Source: Deltaproteobacteria bacterium
GTDB lineage: Bacteria; Desulfobacterota; Desulfomonilia; UBA1062
DNA: 64,000 bases
Assembly: GCA_018433775.1 (NCBI GenBank)
Contig: JAHDQN010000022.1
Location: forward strand, 96,515-160,514
Direction: 5' to 3'
Positions 34,564 to 42,807 of the stretch are shown piece by piece. Numbering within the stretch: position 1 is the first letter of the stretch; each line of letters starts with the position of its first letter. The notes under the pieces are model-generated. The model saw only the letters and a program-made list of their open reading frames with translations. It ran no database searches and was not told where the DNA came from. The position numbers and the translations under genes are program-made.

Positions 34564-35091
34564 ATGGCGGAAGAAAAGAGTGAGGTAAGAGAATCTGCGG
34601 CAGGGGAGAGAAAGAAAAAGTCCCCAATGCTCATGATAGTGATTGTTCTCGTTCTCCTGGTGATCGTCGGAGGCGGTGCCGCCGGTTATTTCCTCCTGGC
34701 GCCGAAATCGGAAGATGCCCGGCAGGGAGCCGCTCCTCAGGCAACTGCCCCGCAGACCCAGGCCCAGGGATATGCCGTGGGCGGTCTGTCCGGTCCCATG
34801 AGGCCCATGGATTCCTTCATCGTGAACCTCACCGATGCCCAGGGCACGCGCTATCTCAAGGTGACCATGCAGCTGGAGATGAGCCACGAGATGCTCGCTG
34901 CAGAGATCGACCAGAGGCTGCCGCAGATCAGGGACGAGGTCATTACCCTGCTCTCCAGCAAGTCGTTCGACGATGTCTCCACCATAGCGGGCAAACGGGC
35001 CCTCAAGCGGGGCATTTTGAACAGCATGAACAAATACCTGACCACCGGCAAGGTGCTCAACGTGTACTTTTCCGAGTTCGTCGTGCAGTAA
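34564..35091 (+). CDS. fliL: Flagellar basal body-associated protein FliL
   Basis: 175 residues: charged cytoplasmic tail, one membrane helix (MLMIVIVLVLLVIVGGGAAG), an Ala/Gln/Pro linker and a periplasmic domain with RYLKVTMQLEM, RLPQIRDEVITLLSSKSF and the terminal VLNVYFSEFVVQ. FliL surrounds the stator plug and supports torque. GGAGG precedes the ATG. Standard position between motB and fliM. Confidence 0.94.
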   Translation: MAEEKSEVRESAAGERKKKSPMLMIVIVLVLLVIVGGGAAGYFLLAPKSEDARQGAAPQATAPQTQAQGYAVGGLSGPMRPMDSFIVNLTDAQGTRYLKVTMQLEMSHEMLAAEIDQRLPQIRDEVITLLSSKSFDDVSTIAGKRALKRGILNSMNKYLTTGKVLNVYFSEFVVQ

Positions 35092-35100
35092 GGAGAAGGT

Positions 35101-36093
35101 ATGGGCCAGATACTGAGCCAGGAAGAGGTTGATGCCCTGTTGAAGGGCGTTGTCGGCGGGGATATCGAGACCGAGTCCGACATGCGTGCATCGGGAGATG
35201 CAGGCGACTTCCAGAAATACGATTTTGCGGCCCAGGACAAGGTCATCCGCGGCAGGATGCCCACCCTGGACGCCATCAACGACCGGTTTGCGCGGTTTTT
35301 CCGGAACACCCTCTCGGGTCTGCTCCGCAGGATGATCGACGTGACGCCGGTATCGATCGACACGCTCAAGTTCGGAAACTTCATGCGGTCGCTGCCGGTG
35401 CCTTCCAGCATTCATATCATCCACGTAGACCCGCTGCGGGGCAACGCCATGGTGGTGCTGGAGACCAAGCTCGTGTTCGCCCTCGTCGACAGCTTCTTCG
35501 GCGGCAGGGGAGCGGGCGCCATGAAGGTGGAGGGCAGGGAGTTCACTCCGATCGAGCAGCACATGCTCTACAAGGTCGTCTCCGCGGCCATCAAGGAGCT
35601 GGAACAGTCCTGGCAGCCCGTCTATGAGCTTACGTTCGACTATGTGAGGGGCGAGATGAACCCCCAGTTCGCCGGGATCATCCCCAACGACGACGTGCTC
35701 ATCGTGGTGCAGTTCGATATCGAGATGGAGGAGATGAGCGGCAACATCATGATCTGTATTCCCTACATGCTCATCGAACCAATCCGTGACAGGCTCTACG
35801 CCAGCTTCCACACCGAAGAGAAGACGAACATCGACTCCGCGTGGGTCAGCCGCTTCAAGCACGAGCTCATGGGCGTCTATGTGGATCTGTCGGTTGAGCT
35901 GGGAAAGACCAGCATCACCTCGCGTGAGCTCGTGTCGCTCAAGAAAGGGGACATCCTGGTGCTCGAAAAGGACGTGGCCGACGAGATGGTCGTCATGGTG
36001 CAGGACCTGCCCAAATATTATGCACGGCCGGGAAAGATCAAGGACAATCTGGCGGTGGACATCGTGAGCCTCGTGGACAAGCAGCTCTACTGA
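35101..36093 (+). CDS. fliM: Flagellar motor switch protein FliM
   Basis: 330 residues. The N-terminal CheY-P-binding peptide ILSQEEVDALLKG is present, followed by the CheC-like middle domain (FGNFMRSLPVPSSIHIIHVD, and later NPQFAGIIPNDDVLIVVQFD) and the C-terminal SpoA domain. Part of the C-ring with FliG and FliN. AAGGAG precedes the ATG. It follows fliL by nine bases. Confidence 0.96.
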   Translation: MGQILSQEEVDALLKGVVGGDIETESDMRASGDAGDFQKYDFAAQDKVIRGRMPTLDAINDRFARFFRNTLSGLLRRMIDVTPVSIDTLKFGNFMRSLPVPSSIHIIHVDPLRGNAMVVLETKLVFALVDSFFGGRGAGAMKVEGREFTPIEQHMLYKVVSAAIKELEQSWQPVYELTFDYVRGEMNPQFAGIIPNDDVLIVVQFDIEMEEMSGNIMICIPYMLIEPIRDRLYASFHTEEKTNIDSAWVSRFKHELMGVYVDLSVELGKTSITSRELVSLKKGDILVLEKDVADEMVVMVQDLPKYYARPGKIKDNLAVDIVSLVDKQLY

Positions 36094-36104
36094 AGGAGGA
36101 ATCC

Positions 36105-36632
36105 ATGGCTGATGAGGAAAAGGGATCCATGAAGGAAAATGAGACCAAGGGGGGAGGCGAGCTCTCCCAGGAAGACATCGACAAGCTCATGTCAGGCGGC
36201 GCAGATGCACCGGACGACAAGGAAGAAAAGGATTCAGGCCAGGATGAGCTCGCTGAAGACTGGGCGCGTGCACTGGAGGCGGGTGAAGATATCGAGGAAG
36301 GCAAGCCGCTTGGTCGCTCCGCCGCCAAGGCGCAGTTCGAGGAGCTTCAGGAAAGCAGGCCCTCGGGGCATCCTGCCGAGCTGGATTTCATTCTGGATAT
36401 TCCGCTGGAGGTCACGGTGGAAATGGGCAGGACGAGGATGCTGATCAACGATCTCCTGCAGCTGGGCCAGGGCTCGGTCATCGAGCTGAACAGGCTGGCG
36501 GGAGAACCGCTCGACATCCTCGTGAACAACAAGCTCGTGGCCCGGGGCGAGGTTGTGGTGGTGGGTGAGAAGTTCGGGATCCGGCTCACCGACATCGTCA
36601 GCCCCATGGAGCGGGTGAAGAGGCTGCGATGA
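36105..36632 (+). CDS. fliN: Flagellar motor switch protein FliN, with extended N-terminus
   Basis: 175 residues. The C-terminal SpoA domain at about 95-175 (LDIPLEVTVEMGRTRMLIND, then NKLVARGEVVVVGEKFGIRL) is typical of FliN. The first 90 residues are unusual: acidic and starting ELSQEDIDKLMSGG, which copies the FliM-type switch peptide that binds CheY-P. In that respect it resembles FliY-style proteins, although no CheC-like phosphatase domain is present. AAGGAGG precedes the ATG; it overlaps fliO by four bases. Confidence 0.93.
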   Translation: MADEEKGSMKENETKGGGELSQEDIDKLMSGGADAPDDKEEKDSGQDELAEDWARALEAGEDIEEGKPLGRSAAKAQFEELQESRPSGHPAELDFILDIPLEVTVEMGRTRMLINDLLQLGQGSVIELNRLAGEPLDILVNNKLVARGEVVVVGEKFGIRLTDIVSPMERVKRLR

Positions 36633-36994
36633 AGAGACTCGGAGTCCTGCTCACTCCGCTTACGGTCCTGCTCGCGGCCGCAGGGCCGTCCCTGGCTGCG
36701 GACGGCTCCCCGGACGGCATGGGCTTCAGGACCTTCGCCGTGCTCGTGGGCGTCATCGTGGGCCTGTTCGCCCTGGCCTGGGCCGCAAAGAAGTACGGAC
36801 CCTATGCACGGGTGAGGAAGACCATCGGCCTCAACATCCTGGGGCAGGTGCCGGTGGGGCCCAGAGCCCACCTCACCATGGTCCGGGTGGGCAAGTCCAT
36901 ACTCCTGCTCGGGGTCACCCAGAACACCGTCTCCCTGATCAAGGATCTGGAGCAGGGGGATTTCGAGAAGGTCATCAGCGAAGTGGACGCATGA
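36629..36994 (+). CDS. fliO: Flagellar biosynthetic protein FliO
   Basis: 121 residues: N-terminal signal-like segment (LLTPLTVLLAAAGPSLAADG), one membrane helix at about 36-53 and a cytoplasmic tail with RKTIGLNILGQVPVGPRAHL and TMVRVGKSILLLGVTQ, the FliO signature. It helps assemble the FliP ring of the export gate. Weakly conserved family, but position between fliN and fliP is decisive. Confidence 0.9.
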   Translation: MKRLGVLLTPLTVLLAAAGPSLAADGSPDGMGFRTFAVLVGVIVGLFALAWAAKKYGPYARVRKTIGLNILGQVPVGPRAHLTMVRVGKSILLLGVTQNTVSLIKDLEQGDFEKVISEVDA

Positions 36995-37010
36995 GGAAAA
37001 GAGGCCTGCA

Positions 37011-37766
37011 ATGAAAAAAATCGCGCGGATCGCCGCGACGGCTGTCCTGCTGATCATGATCGCATCCGGTCTGCTCCATGCCCAGGGGGTGACCATTCCC
37101 AGCATCAGCCTCGGCGTCCAGGAGGCAGGCAGCCCCGACGACGTGGTCGGCGTCCTCCAGGTGCTTTTCATCCTGACCATTCTCGCCCTGGCGCCCTCCA
37201 TCATGATCATGGTGACCGCATTTACCCGGATCATCGTGGTTCTGGGGTTTCTCCGCCAGGCACTGGGCACGCAGCAGATGCCGCCCATGCAGGTTCTCAC
37301 GGCCCTCGCCATTTTTTTGACGTTCTTCATCATGGCACCAACGCTGCAGAAGATCAACGAACAGGCCTTGCAGCCCTACCAGAAGGGATACATATCCTTT
37401 ACCCAGGCCCTGGACAATGCGGAGGCTCCTTTAAGGGATTTCATGTTCAAGCAGACCAGGGAGAACGACCTCTCCCTGTTCATGAGCATCGCCGCGCAGG
37501 AAAAGCCCGCAAACAAGGACGAGGTGCCCACCCGGGCACTGATTCCCGCCTTCATGATCTCCGAGCTCAAGACCGCCTTCCAGATCGGGTTCATCCTGTT
37601 CATCCCCTTTCTCATCATCGATATGGTGGTGGCGTCCATCCTCTTGTCCATGGGCATGATGATGCTGCCCCCCATCATGATCTCGCTTCCGTTCAAGATC
37701 ATGCTCTTCGTGCTGGTGGACGGATGGAGCCTGCTGGTCGGATCCATCGTGAGGGGGTTCCTCTGA
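37011..37766 (+). CDS. fliP: Flagellar export gate protein FliP
   Basis: 251 residues with a cleavable signal peptide (LLIMIASGLLHAQG) and four membrane helices. Diagnostic segments: LAPSIMIMVTAFTRIIVVLG, RQALGTQQMPPMQVL, and FMISELKTAFQIGFILFIPF. Core of the flagellar type III export gate with FliQ and FliR. GAGG lies upstream of the ATG, and one base separates it from fliQ. Confidence 0.97.
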   Translation: MKKIARIAATAVLLIMIASGLLHAQGVTIPSISLGVQEAGSPDDVVGVLQVLFILTILALAPSIMIMVTAFTRIIVVLGFLRQALGTQQMPPMQVLTALAIFLTFFIMAPTLQKINEQALQPYQKGYISFTQALDNAEAPLRDFMFKQTRENDLSLFMSIAAQEKPANKDEVPTRALIPAFMISELKTAFQIGFILFIPFLIIDMVVASILLSMGMMMLPPIMISLPFKIMLFVLVDGWSLLVGSIVRGFL

Positions 37767-37767
37767 T

Positions 37768-38037
37768 ATGACGCCGGAAACCATAACCACCATCATGTCG
37801 GAAGCCATCAAGGTCACCCTGCTCGTGGGTGCACCCATGCTGCTGGTCGGGCTGTTCGTGGGCCTTGCCATCAGCGTGTTCTCCGCAGTCACCCAGATAC
37901 AGGAGATGACGCTCACCTTCGTGCCCAAGATCGTGGTGGTGTTCCTCGTGCTGCTCTTCTCCCTGCCGTGGATCATCGAGAAGCTCACAACATTCACCAT
38001 CCATCTCTTCAGCAGCATCCCCCTGATGGTCCGATGA
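37768..38037 (+). CDS. fliQ: Flagellar export gate protein FliQ
   Basis: 89 residues, two membrane helices. TITTIMSEAIKVTLLVGAPM and the AVTQIQEMTLTFVPKIV segment between the helices are typical. Four copies wrap around the FliP/FliR gate. The stop overlaps the fliR start as ATGA. Confidence 0.97.
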   Translation: MTPETITTIMSEAIKVTLLVGAPMLLVGLFVGLAISVFSAVTQIQEMTLTFVPKIVVVFLVLLFSLPWIIEKLTTFTIHLFSSIPLMVR

Positions 38038-38816
38038 ATGAGCTGCTGAACCTCGCATGGAAGGATATTCTCTCTTTTCTCTTTGTCTTTGTGCGCGTCG
38101 GGATCATCTTCGCACTGATTCCCTTCTTCAGCGCCGAGGTTATCGCCCGGCGCATAACCGCGATCATCGCCTTTTTCTTAAGCCTGGTGCTCGTGCCGGT
38201 GGTCCCTGCCGTGGGGATCGCCATCGAGAGCCTCAATGTCATCACCCTGATCGTTCTCCTGCTCCATGAGCTGCTCATCGGGCTGGGGCTTGGGCTGGCT
38301 GTCAACGTGATCTTCGCCGGTGTTCAGATCGCGGGCGAGCTCGCCGGATTCCAGATGGGCTTCGCCATCGTGAACATCGTCGACCCCATGACCGGCGTGG
38401 ATGCCCCGGTCACCTCGAACCTGCTCTATATCGTGGCCTTTCTGCTCTTCCTTTCCTTCGGCGGGCATCACATGCTCATCAAGGCGCTGGTGGACAGCTA
38501 CTACATCATCCCGGTGGAGGCCGGCTTTCCCGATCAGAAGTATCTCCTGGCGGTCCTGTCCTATGCCGCCCAGATGTTCCTGATCGGGGTCAAGATGGCG
38601 GCCCCGGTCATCGGCGTGCTCCTGCTGCTCAACATCTCCTTTGCCCTGACTGCGCGGGCGATCCCGCAGATGAACGTGTTTCTCATGTCCTTCCCGCTGA
38701 CCATTGCCATCGGCCTGTTCTTCATGATCGTGATCATCAGGATGATGCCGCCTTTCATGAACCGCGCCATCGGGGAGGCCTTCACCTTCGTGAAGTCGGC
38801 GATGCCGCTATTCTAA
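38034..38816 (+). CDS. fliR: Flagellar export gate protein FliR
   Basis: 260 residues with six membrane helices. Opening MNELLNLAWKDILSFLFVFV and the segments RVGIIFALIPFFSAEVIARR and FAGVQIAGELAGFQMGFAIV are characteristic. The frame is open upstream inside fliQ, but the ATG at 38034 couples to the fliQ stop and gives the family N-terminus. The usual next genes flhB and flhA are not present; a lipoprotein gene follows instead. Confidence 0.96.
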   Translation: MNELLNLAWKDILSFLFVFVRVGIIFALIPFFSAEVIARRITAIIAFFLSLVLVPVVPAVGIAIESLNVITLIVLLLHELLIGLGLGLAVNVIFAGVQIAGELAGFQMGFAIVNIVDPMTGVDAPVTSNLLYIVAFLLFLSFGGHHMLIKALVDSYYIIPVEAGFPDQKYLLAVLSYAAQMFLIGVKMAAPVIGVLLLLNISFALTARAIPQMNVFLMSFPLTIAIGLFFMIVIIRMMPPFMNRAIGEAFTFVKSAMPLF

Positions 38817-38894
38817 AAAAACCGGGCAGTCGATACCCGGGGCGGAAGGGGCGATACGCTTGAGAAAACCCTGCAACAGGCTATTGGGAATCCT

Positions 38895-39683
38895 ATGCGC
38901 ATCACAAGCTGTCTTTTATTGCCGGCGGCTCTTTTCTGTGCGGCCCTGTGCTTAAGCTCCTGCGCCTCCCGGAGGTCCGTGGACCTTCCCCCGGAAATCA
39001 GGGAGACCAGGGGCCTCACCATCGGGGTGGTGCTCGGCCGGGTATGCCGGCCGGAGATGAAGATCGAGGGCCTTCCGGCTGGAGGCACGGGGCCGACCGA
39101 TACCTACCCGAATGTCTTCGGGCGGCGCGACGAGCGATACTGGGGCAGCAGGCACCCGATCGTGCTTTCCGACCGGAGAAAGCTGGAAGGCTATCTCCAG
39201 AGAGGCGACACCAAGATCTTCCGCGAGATTCAGAACCAGATCGCTCAGGAGCTGTCTTCCGAGGGCTTCAGCGCCGTTCTCATCGAGAGACGGGTCGACC
39301 GGGACAATCTCTCCCCGTTCGAGGCCCCGGGCGATGGGTATGCGGAACAGGACTACCGCGGGTTCGCCAGCGGGGAGAATCTGGACGCGCTGCTGGTGGT
39401 CGACTGCCGTAGATACGGGGTATATTGCCACTACACCGGCTACTACCACCAGGATTTCACCGACGCGGCGGCCGTGCTGCAGGGAGAGATGATCGGTTCG
39501 GGCACCAACAGAATCCTGTGGCGGAGCGGGGAGATCCGGGTGAGAAACCCGATATCATGCAGGTGCAACGAGCCCGGAGACTTTCCCTGCATCGATGCCG
39601 CCATCCGGAACGCGGCCCGCGAAGCGGCATCCTCCCTGGTACACGATCTCCTGGAACCCGCGCCGGGAGCCGGTCCGGAATAA
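38895..39683 (+). CDS. Lipoprotein of unknown function
   Basis: 262 residues with a lipoprotein signal ending LCLSSC (lipidated Cys23). The mature part is not recognised. It contains several Tyr- and Asp-rich stretches and four Cys residues near the C-terminus (SCRCNEPGDFPC), possibly disulfide-linked. A region with GFSAVLIERRVDRDN and DALLVVDCRRYGVYCHYTG resembles the nucleotide-free Rossmann-like core seen in secreted lipoproteins of the LpoB/TolB-like type, but this is only a guess. It follows fliR by 78 bases. Confidence 0.75.
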   Translation: MRITSCLLLPAALFCAALCLSSCASRRSVDLPPEIRETRGLTIGVVLGRVCRPEMKIEGLPAGGTGPTDTYPNVFGRRDERYWGSRHPIVLSDRRKLEGYLQRGDTKIFREIQNQIAQELSSEGFSAVLIERRVDRDNLSPFEAPGDGYAEQDYRGFASGENLDALLVVDCRRYGVYCHYTGYYHQDFTDAAAVLQGEMIGSGTNRILWRSGEIRVRNPISCRCNEPGDFPCIDAAIRNAAREAASSLVHDLLEPAPGAGPE

Positions 39684-39831
39684 AAAACCACTGAAGTCCC
39701 GCTTGAAAAACCCTGGCAGAGCCCCTGGCGAAACTCCCCTCAAAAAAATCCCGGTCCTTCAGCCTTTTCCGTCCTGCACTGCTCATCTGTGCTTGATTTT
39801 CCCTGCATCATCATATTAAGTCTAAAAAATC

Positions 39832-40188
39832 ATGGAAGAGATAACCTTAGGCAACGGGGTGAGGGTCATCGTCAAAGACAAGACCGCCGTGCTCACGGCG
39901 GATCTGTACATGATCCACCTGGAGTTCATCACGGTAGTGGATCTCGATGACGCCGATGTCGAGCTCAGGTCGTTCATCCGGGGGAGCAGGGCCACGCTCA
40001 CCAGGGAGCTGAAGAGGCCCGCGGTGCACGAGCGCGATCTGGATGCGGTGAGGGGCGCCATGAAGGAGTCCTTCCTGTCCACCAATCTCCCGTACATGGA
40101 GCGCCCGCATTTCGCACAGAAGTTCAAGGCGAAGCTCCTGAAGGATTTCCTGGAAGAAGAGGAGAAGAAGAAAAGATCTCATGGGTAA
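39832..40188 (+). CDS. Small protein of unknown function overlapping mutS
   Basis: 118 residues, soluble, acidic first half (VVDLDDADVELRSF) and a basic, Lys/Glu-rich C-terminus. Not recognised. The frame overlaps the mutS start by eight bases, so the two are probably translated together. The ATG at 39832 lacks a good ribosome binding site. Codon pattern and length argue for a real gene. Confidence 0.65.
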   Translation: MEEITLGNGVRVIVKDKTAVLTADLYMIHLEFITVVDLDDADVELRSFIRGSRATLTRELKRPAVHERDLDAVRGAMKESFLSTNLPYMERPHFAQKFKAKLLKDFLEEEEKKKRSHG

Positions 40189-42760
40189 TCTCACCCCCAT
40201 GATGCAGCAGTACCTGGATATCAAGAAGCTCCACCAGGACGCCATACTGTTCTATCGCATGGGCGATTTCTACGAGATGTTCTACGAAGACGCCCACACC
40301 GCGTCCAGGATCCTGGGGATCGCCCTGACCACCAGGGACAAGGGCAGGGAGAATCCGGTTCCCATGTGCGGGGTTCCCCACCACAGCGCCAACTCCTACA
40401 TATCCCGGCTCATCAGGCAGGGCCTGAAGGTGGCGATCTGCGAGCAGAGCGAGCCGGCGGGCGCTGCAAAGGGCCTCGTGCGCCGGGAGGTGGTGCAGGT
40501 CATCACCCCGGGGCTCATCCTGGAGGACGACCACCTTCTCTGCGAGAAGCCGAACTACCTCATGGCCGTGTGCACGGATGCGGCAAGGAGCCGGTGGGGC
40601 ATAGCCTTCATCGATATCTCCACGGGCGACTTCCGGGTGACCGAGGTGGGCTCGGAGCAGGACTTCCTTCACGAGCTCCACCGGGTATCGCCCAGCGAGG
40701 TCGTCACCGCCGAGCCGGACATCGTGCCCGGCGGGTTTTTCCTCACGAGCAGGGACGGGGCCGTGGCGCCCGAGCGCGCGCGGGAGCTCCTCTGCGGCCA
40801 TTTCCGGGTGCTGGGGATCGAGGGCCTGGGCCTGAAAGGGCACGAGGCTGCGCTCAGGGCGTCCGCCATGGCGCTCGATTACGTCAGACAGACCCAGAAG
40901 GGCGTGCTCGCCCACATCACCGGGCTCAGGTTCTACAGCACCGGCAGGTACATGATCCTCGGGGCGAACACCAGGCGCAACCTGGAGCTGTTCGACTCCC
41001 TCGGTCCAGACAAGGCCAACACCCTCTTTGGCGTCATGAACCGGACCATGACGCCCATGGGCGCGAGGATGCTGGGCGACTGGATGTCCTTCCCGCTCAT
41101 GGACCCCGCGGAGATCGAAGGCAGGCTCGACGCCGTGGAAGAGCTCGTGAAGAGTCCCGGCACGGTGCAGGATATCCGGGATATCCTGGAGGAGATCCCG
41201 GACATGGAGAGGATCGTGGGCAGGATCTCCACCGGCGGCGCCTCCCCCCGCGATGTCCGCGCCCTGTCGGCGGGGCTGGGGCGGGTCCCTGCGATGAGGG
41301 ATATCCTAAAGCGCGCCCGGTCCGGGCTGCTCAGGTCGGTGCTGGATCGGTTGAACCCCCTGAAGGACGTGGCAAAGCGAGTCGACGCCACCCTGGTTGA
41401 AGACCCGCCGAGCAGGCTCGGTGACGGCGGCGCGATCGCGCCGGGCGTGGATGCCGAGCTGGACGAGCTGAAGGAGCTGCGCCGCGACTCCCGCCAGTGG
41501 ATCGCCGGCCTGGAGGCCCGGGAGCGTGAGCGGTCCGGGATCAACTCGCTGAAGATCGGCTACAACAAGGTGTTCGGCTACTACATCGAGATCTCCAAGG
41601 CGCACGCCCTCAAGGCGCCCGAGCACTACATGCGCAGGCAGACCCTCGTCAATGCCGAGCGGTTCATCACGCCCGAGCTCAAGGAGTACGAGGCAAAGGT
41701 GCTCGGCGCGCAGGATGCCATCGCCCGGATCGAGGCGCGGATCTTCTCCGAGCTTCTGGATTTCCTTCTCGGGTGGACCGCGGACCTCAAGGCTACCATC
41801 ACGGCCATCGCCTGCGCCGATACATTGAGCTCCCTTTCCTGGCTGGCCCTGGATCGCGGATACCGCAGGCCTTCCATGTCTCCCGGCAGGTCCGTGCAGA
41901 TCCACGCGGGAAGGCATCCCGTGGTGGAACAGGTCCTCAAGGCGGGCGAGTTCGTGCCCAACGACTGCGCGTTCGACGGCGAGAAGGATACCATCCACAT
42001 GATCACCGGGCCCAACATGGCGGGCAAGTCCACCTACATGCGTCAGGTCGCCCTGATCGCCGTCATGGCCCAGATGGGGTCCTTCGTGCCCGCTGCAAAA
42101 GCCGAGCTGGGCATCGTGGACCGGATCTTCACCCGGGTGGGGGCCCTGGACAACCTCTCGGCCGGGCAGAGCACCTTTCTGGTGGAGATGAGCGAAACCG
42201 CGGAGATCCTCCACAACGCCACCGAGAACAGTCTCGTCATCTTAGACGAGATCGGCAGGGGCACCTCGACCTACGACGGGATGTCGCTGGCCTGGGCCGT
42301 AGCCGAGTACCTCGACAAGCGCCGCGTCCGGACCCTCTTCGCCACCCACTACCACGAGCTGGCCGACCTGGCCAGGAGGCACCAGGGCATCAAGAACCTG
42401 CACATGGCCGTCGAGGAAAGCGGCCATGAGGTGGTGTTTCTCCGGCAGGTGAAGCGGGGCGCCATCGGCAGGAGCTACGGCATCTATGTGGCCCGTCTTG
42501 CCGGCGTTCCCGACGAGGTGGTTGAGAACGCCCGCGTCATCCTGAACACCCTGGGCCGCAAGGCCAGGTCCGTCCCTGCCGTGAGGCAGGATGCACCGGT
42601 TCAGGAGAGCCTCTTCATCTCCGATCGTCAGGACATCGACGCGGACGGATACCGCGAGATCGTCCGGCGCATCGGCGAGCTGGACCTGTCCAGGACCACT
42701 CCCTTGGACGCCCTGAATCTCCTCTACGATTTCAAGGAAAAGATACACAAACCCCGCTAA
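40181..42760 (+). CDS. mutS: DNA mismatch repair protein MutS
   Basis: 859 residues, the normal MutS1 length. The mismatch-reading motif is GDFYEMFYEDA in domain I. The ATPase has Walker A TGPNMAGKSTYMRQ, the Q-loop region, the signature NLSAGQSTFLVEMSE and Walker B LVILDEIGRGTSTYDG, then the dimer-stabilising ATHYHEL. The C-terminal helix-turn-helix follows. No mutL is adjacent. Confidence 0.98.
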   Translation: MGNLTPMMQQYLDIKKLHQDAILFYRMGDFYEMFYEDAHTASRILGIALTTRDKGRENPVPMCGVPHHSANSYISRLIRQGLKVAICEQSEPAGAAKGLVRREVVQVITPGLILEDDHLLCEKPNYLMAVCTDAARSRWGIAFIDISTGDFRVTEVGSEQDFLHELHRVSPSEVVTAEPDIVPGGFFLTSRDGAVAPERARELLCGHFRVLGIEGLGLKGHEAALRASAMALDYVRQTQKGVLAHITGLRFYSTGRYMILGANTRRNLELFDSLGPDKANTLFGVMNRTMTPMGARMLGDWMSFPLMDPAEIEGRLDAVEELVKSPGTVQDIRDILEEIPDMERIVGRISTGGASPRDVRALSAGLGRVPAMRDILKRARSGLLRSVLDRLNPLKDVAKRVDATLVEDPPSRLGDGGAIAPGVDAELDELKELRRDSRQWIAGLEARERERSGINSLKIGYNKVFGYYIEISKAHALKAPEHYMRRQTLVNAERFITPELKEYEAKVLGAQDAIARIEARIFSELLDFLLGWTADLKATITAIACADTLSSLSWLALDRGYRRPSMSPGRSVQIHAGRHPVVEQVLKAGEFVPNDCAFDGEKDTIHMITGPNMAGKSTYMRQVALIAVMAQMGSFVPAAKAELGIVDRIFTRVGALDNLSAGQSTFLVEMSETAEILHNATENSLVILDEIGRGTSTYDGMSLAWAVAEYLDKRRVRTLFATHYHELADLARRHQGIKNLHMAVEESGHEVVFLRQVKRGAIGRSYGIYVARLAGVPDEVVENARVILNTLGRKARSVPAVRQDAPVQESLFISDRQDIDADGYREIVRRIGELDLSRTTPLDALNLLYDFKEKIHKPR

Positions 42761-42807
42761 AGATTCCCTTTCTCTTTTCCGAATAACTTATACGAGGAGA
42801 GTTTTCT

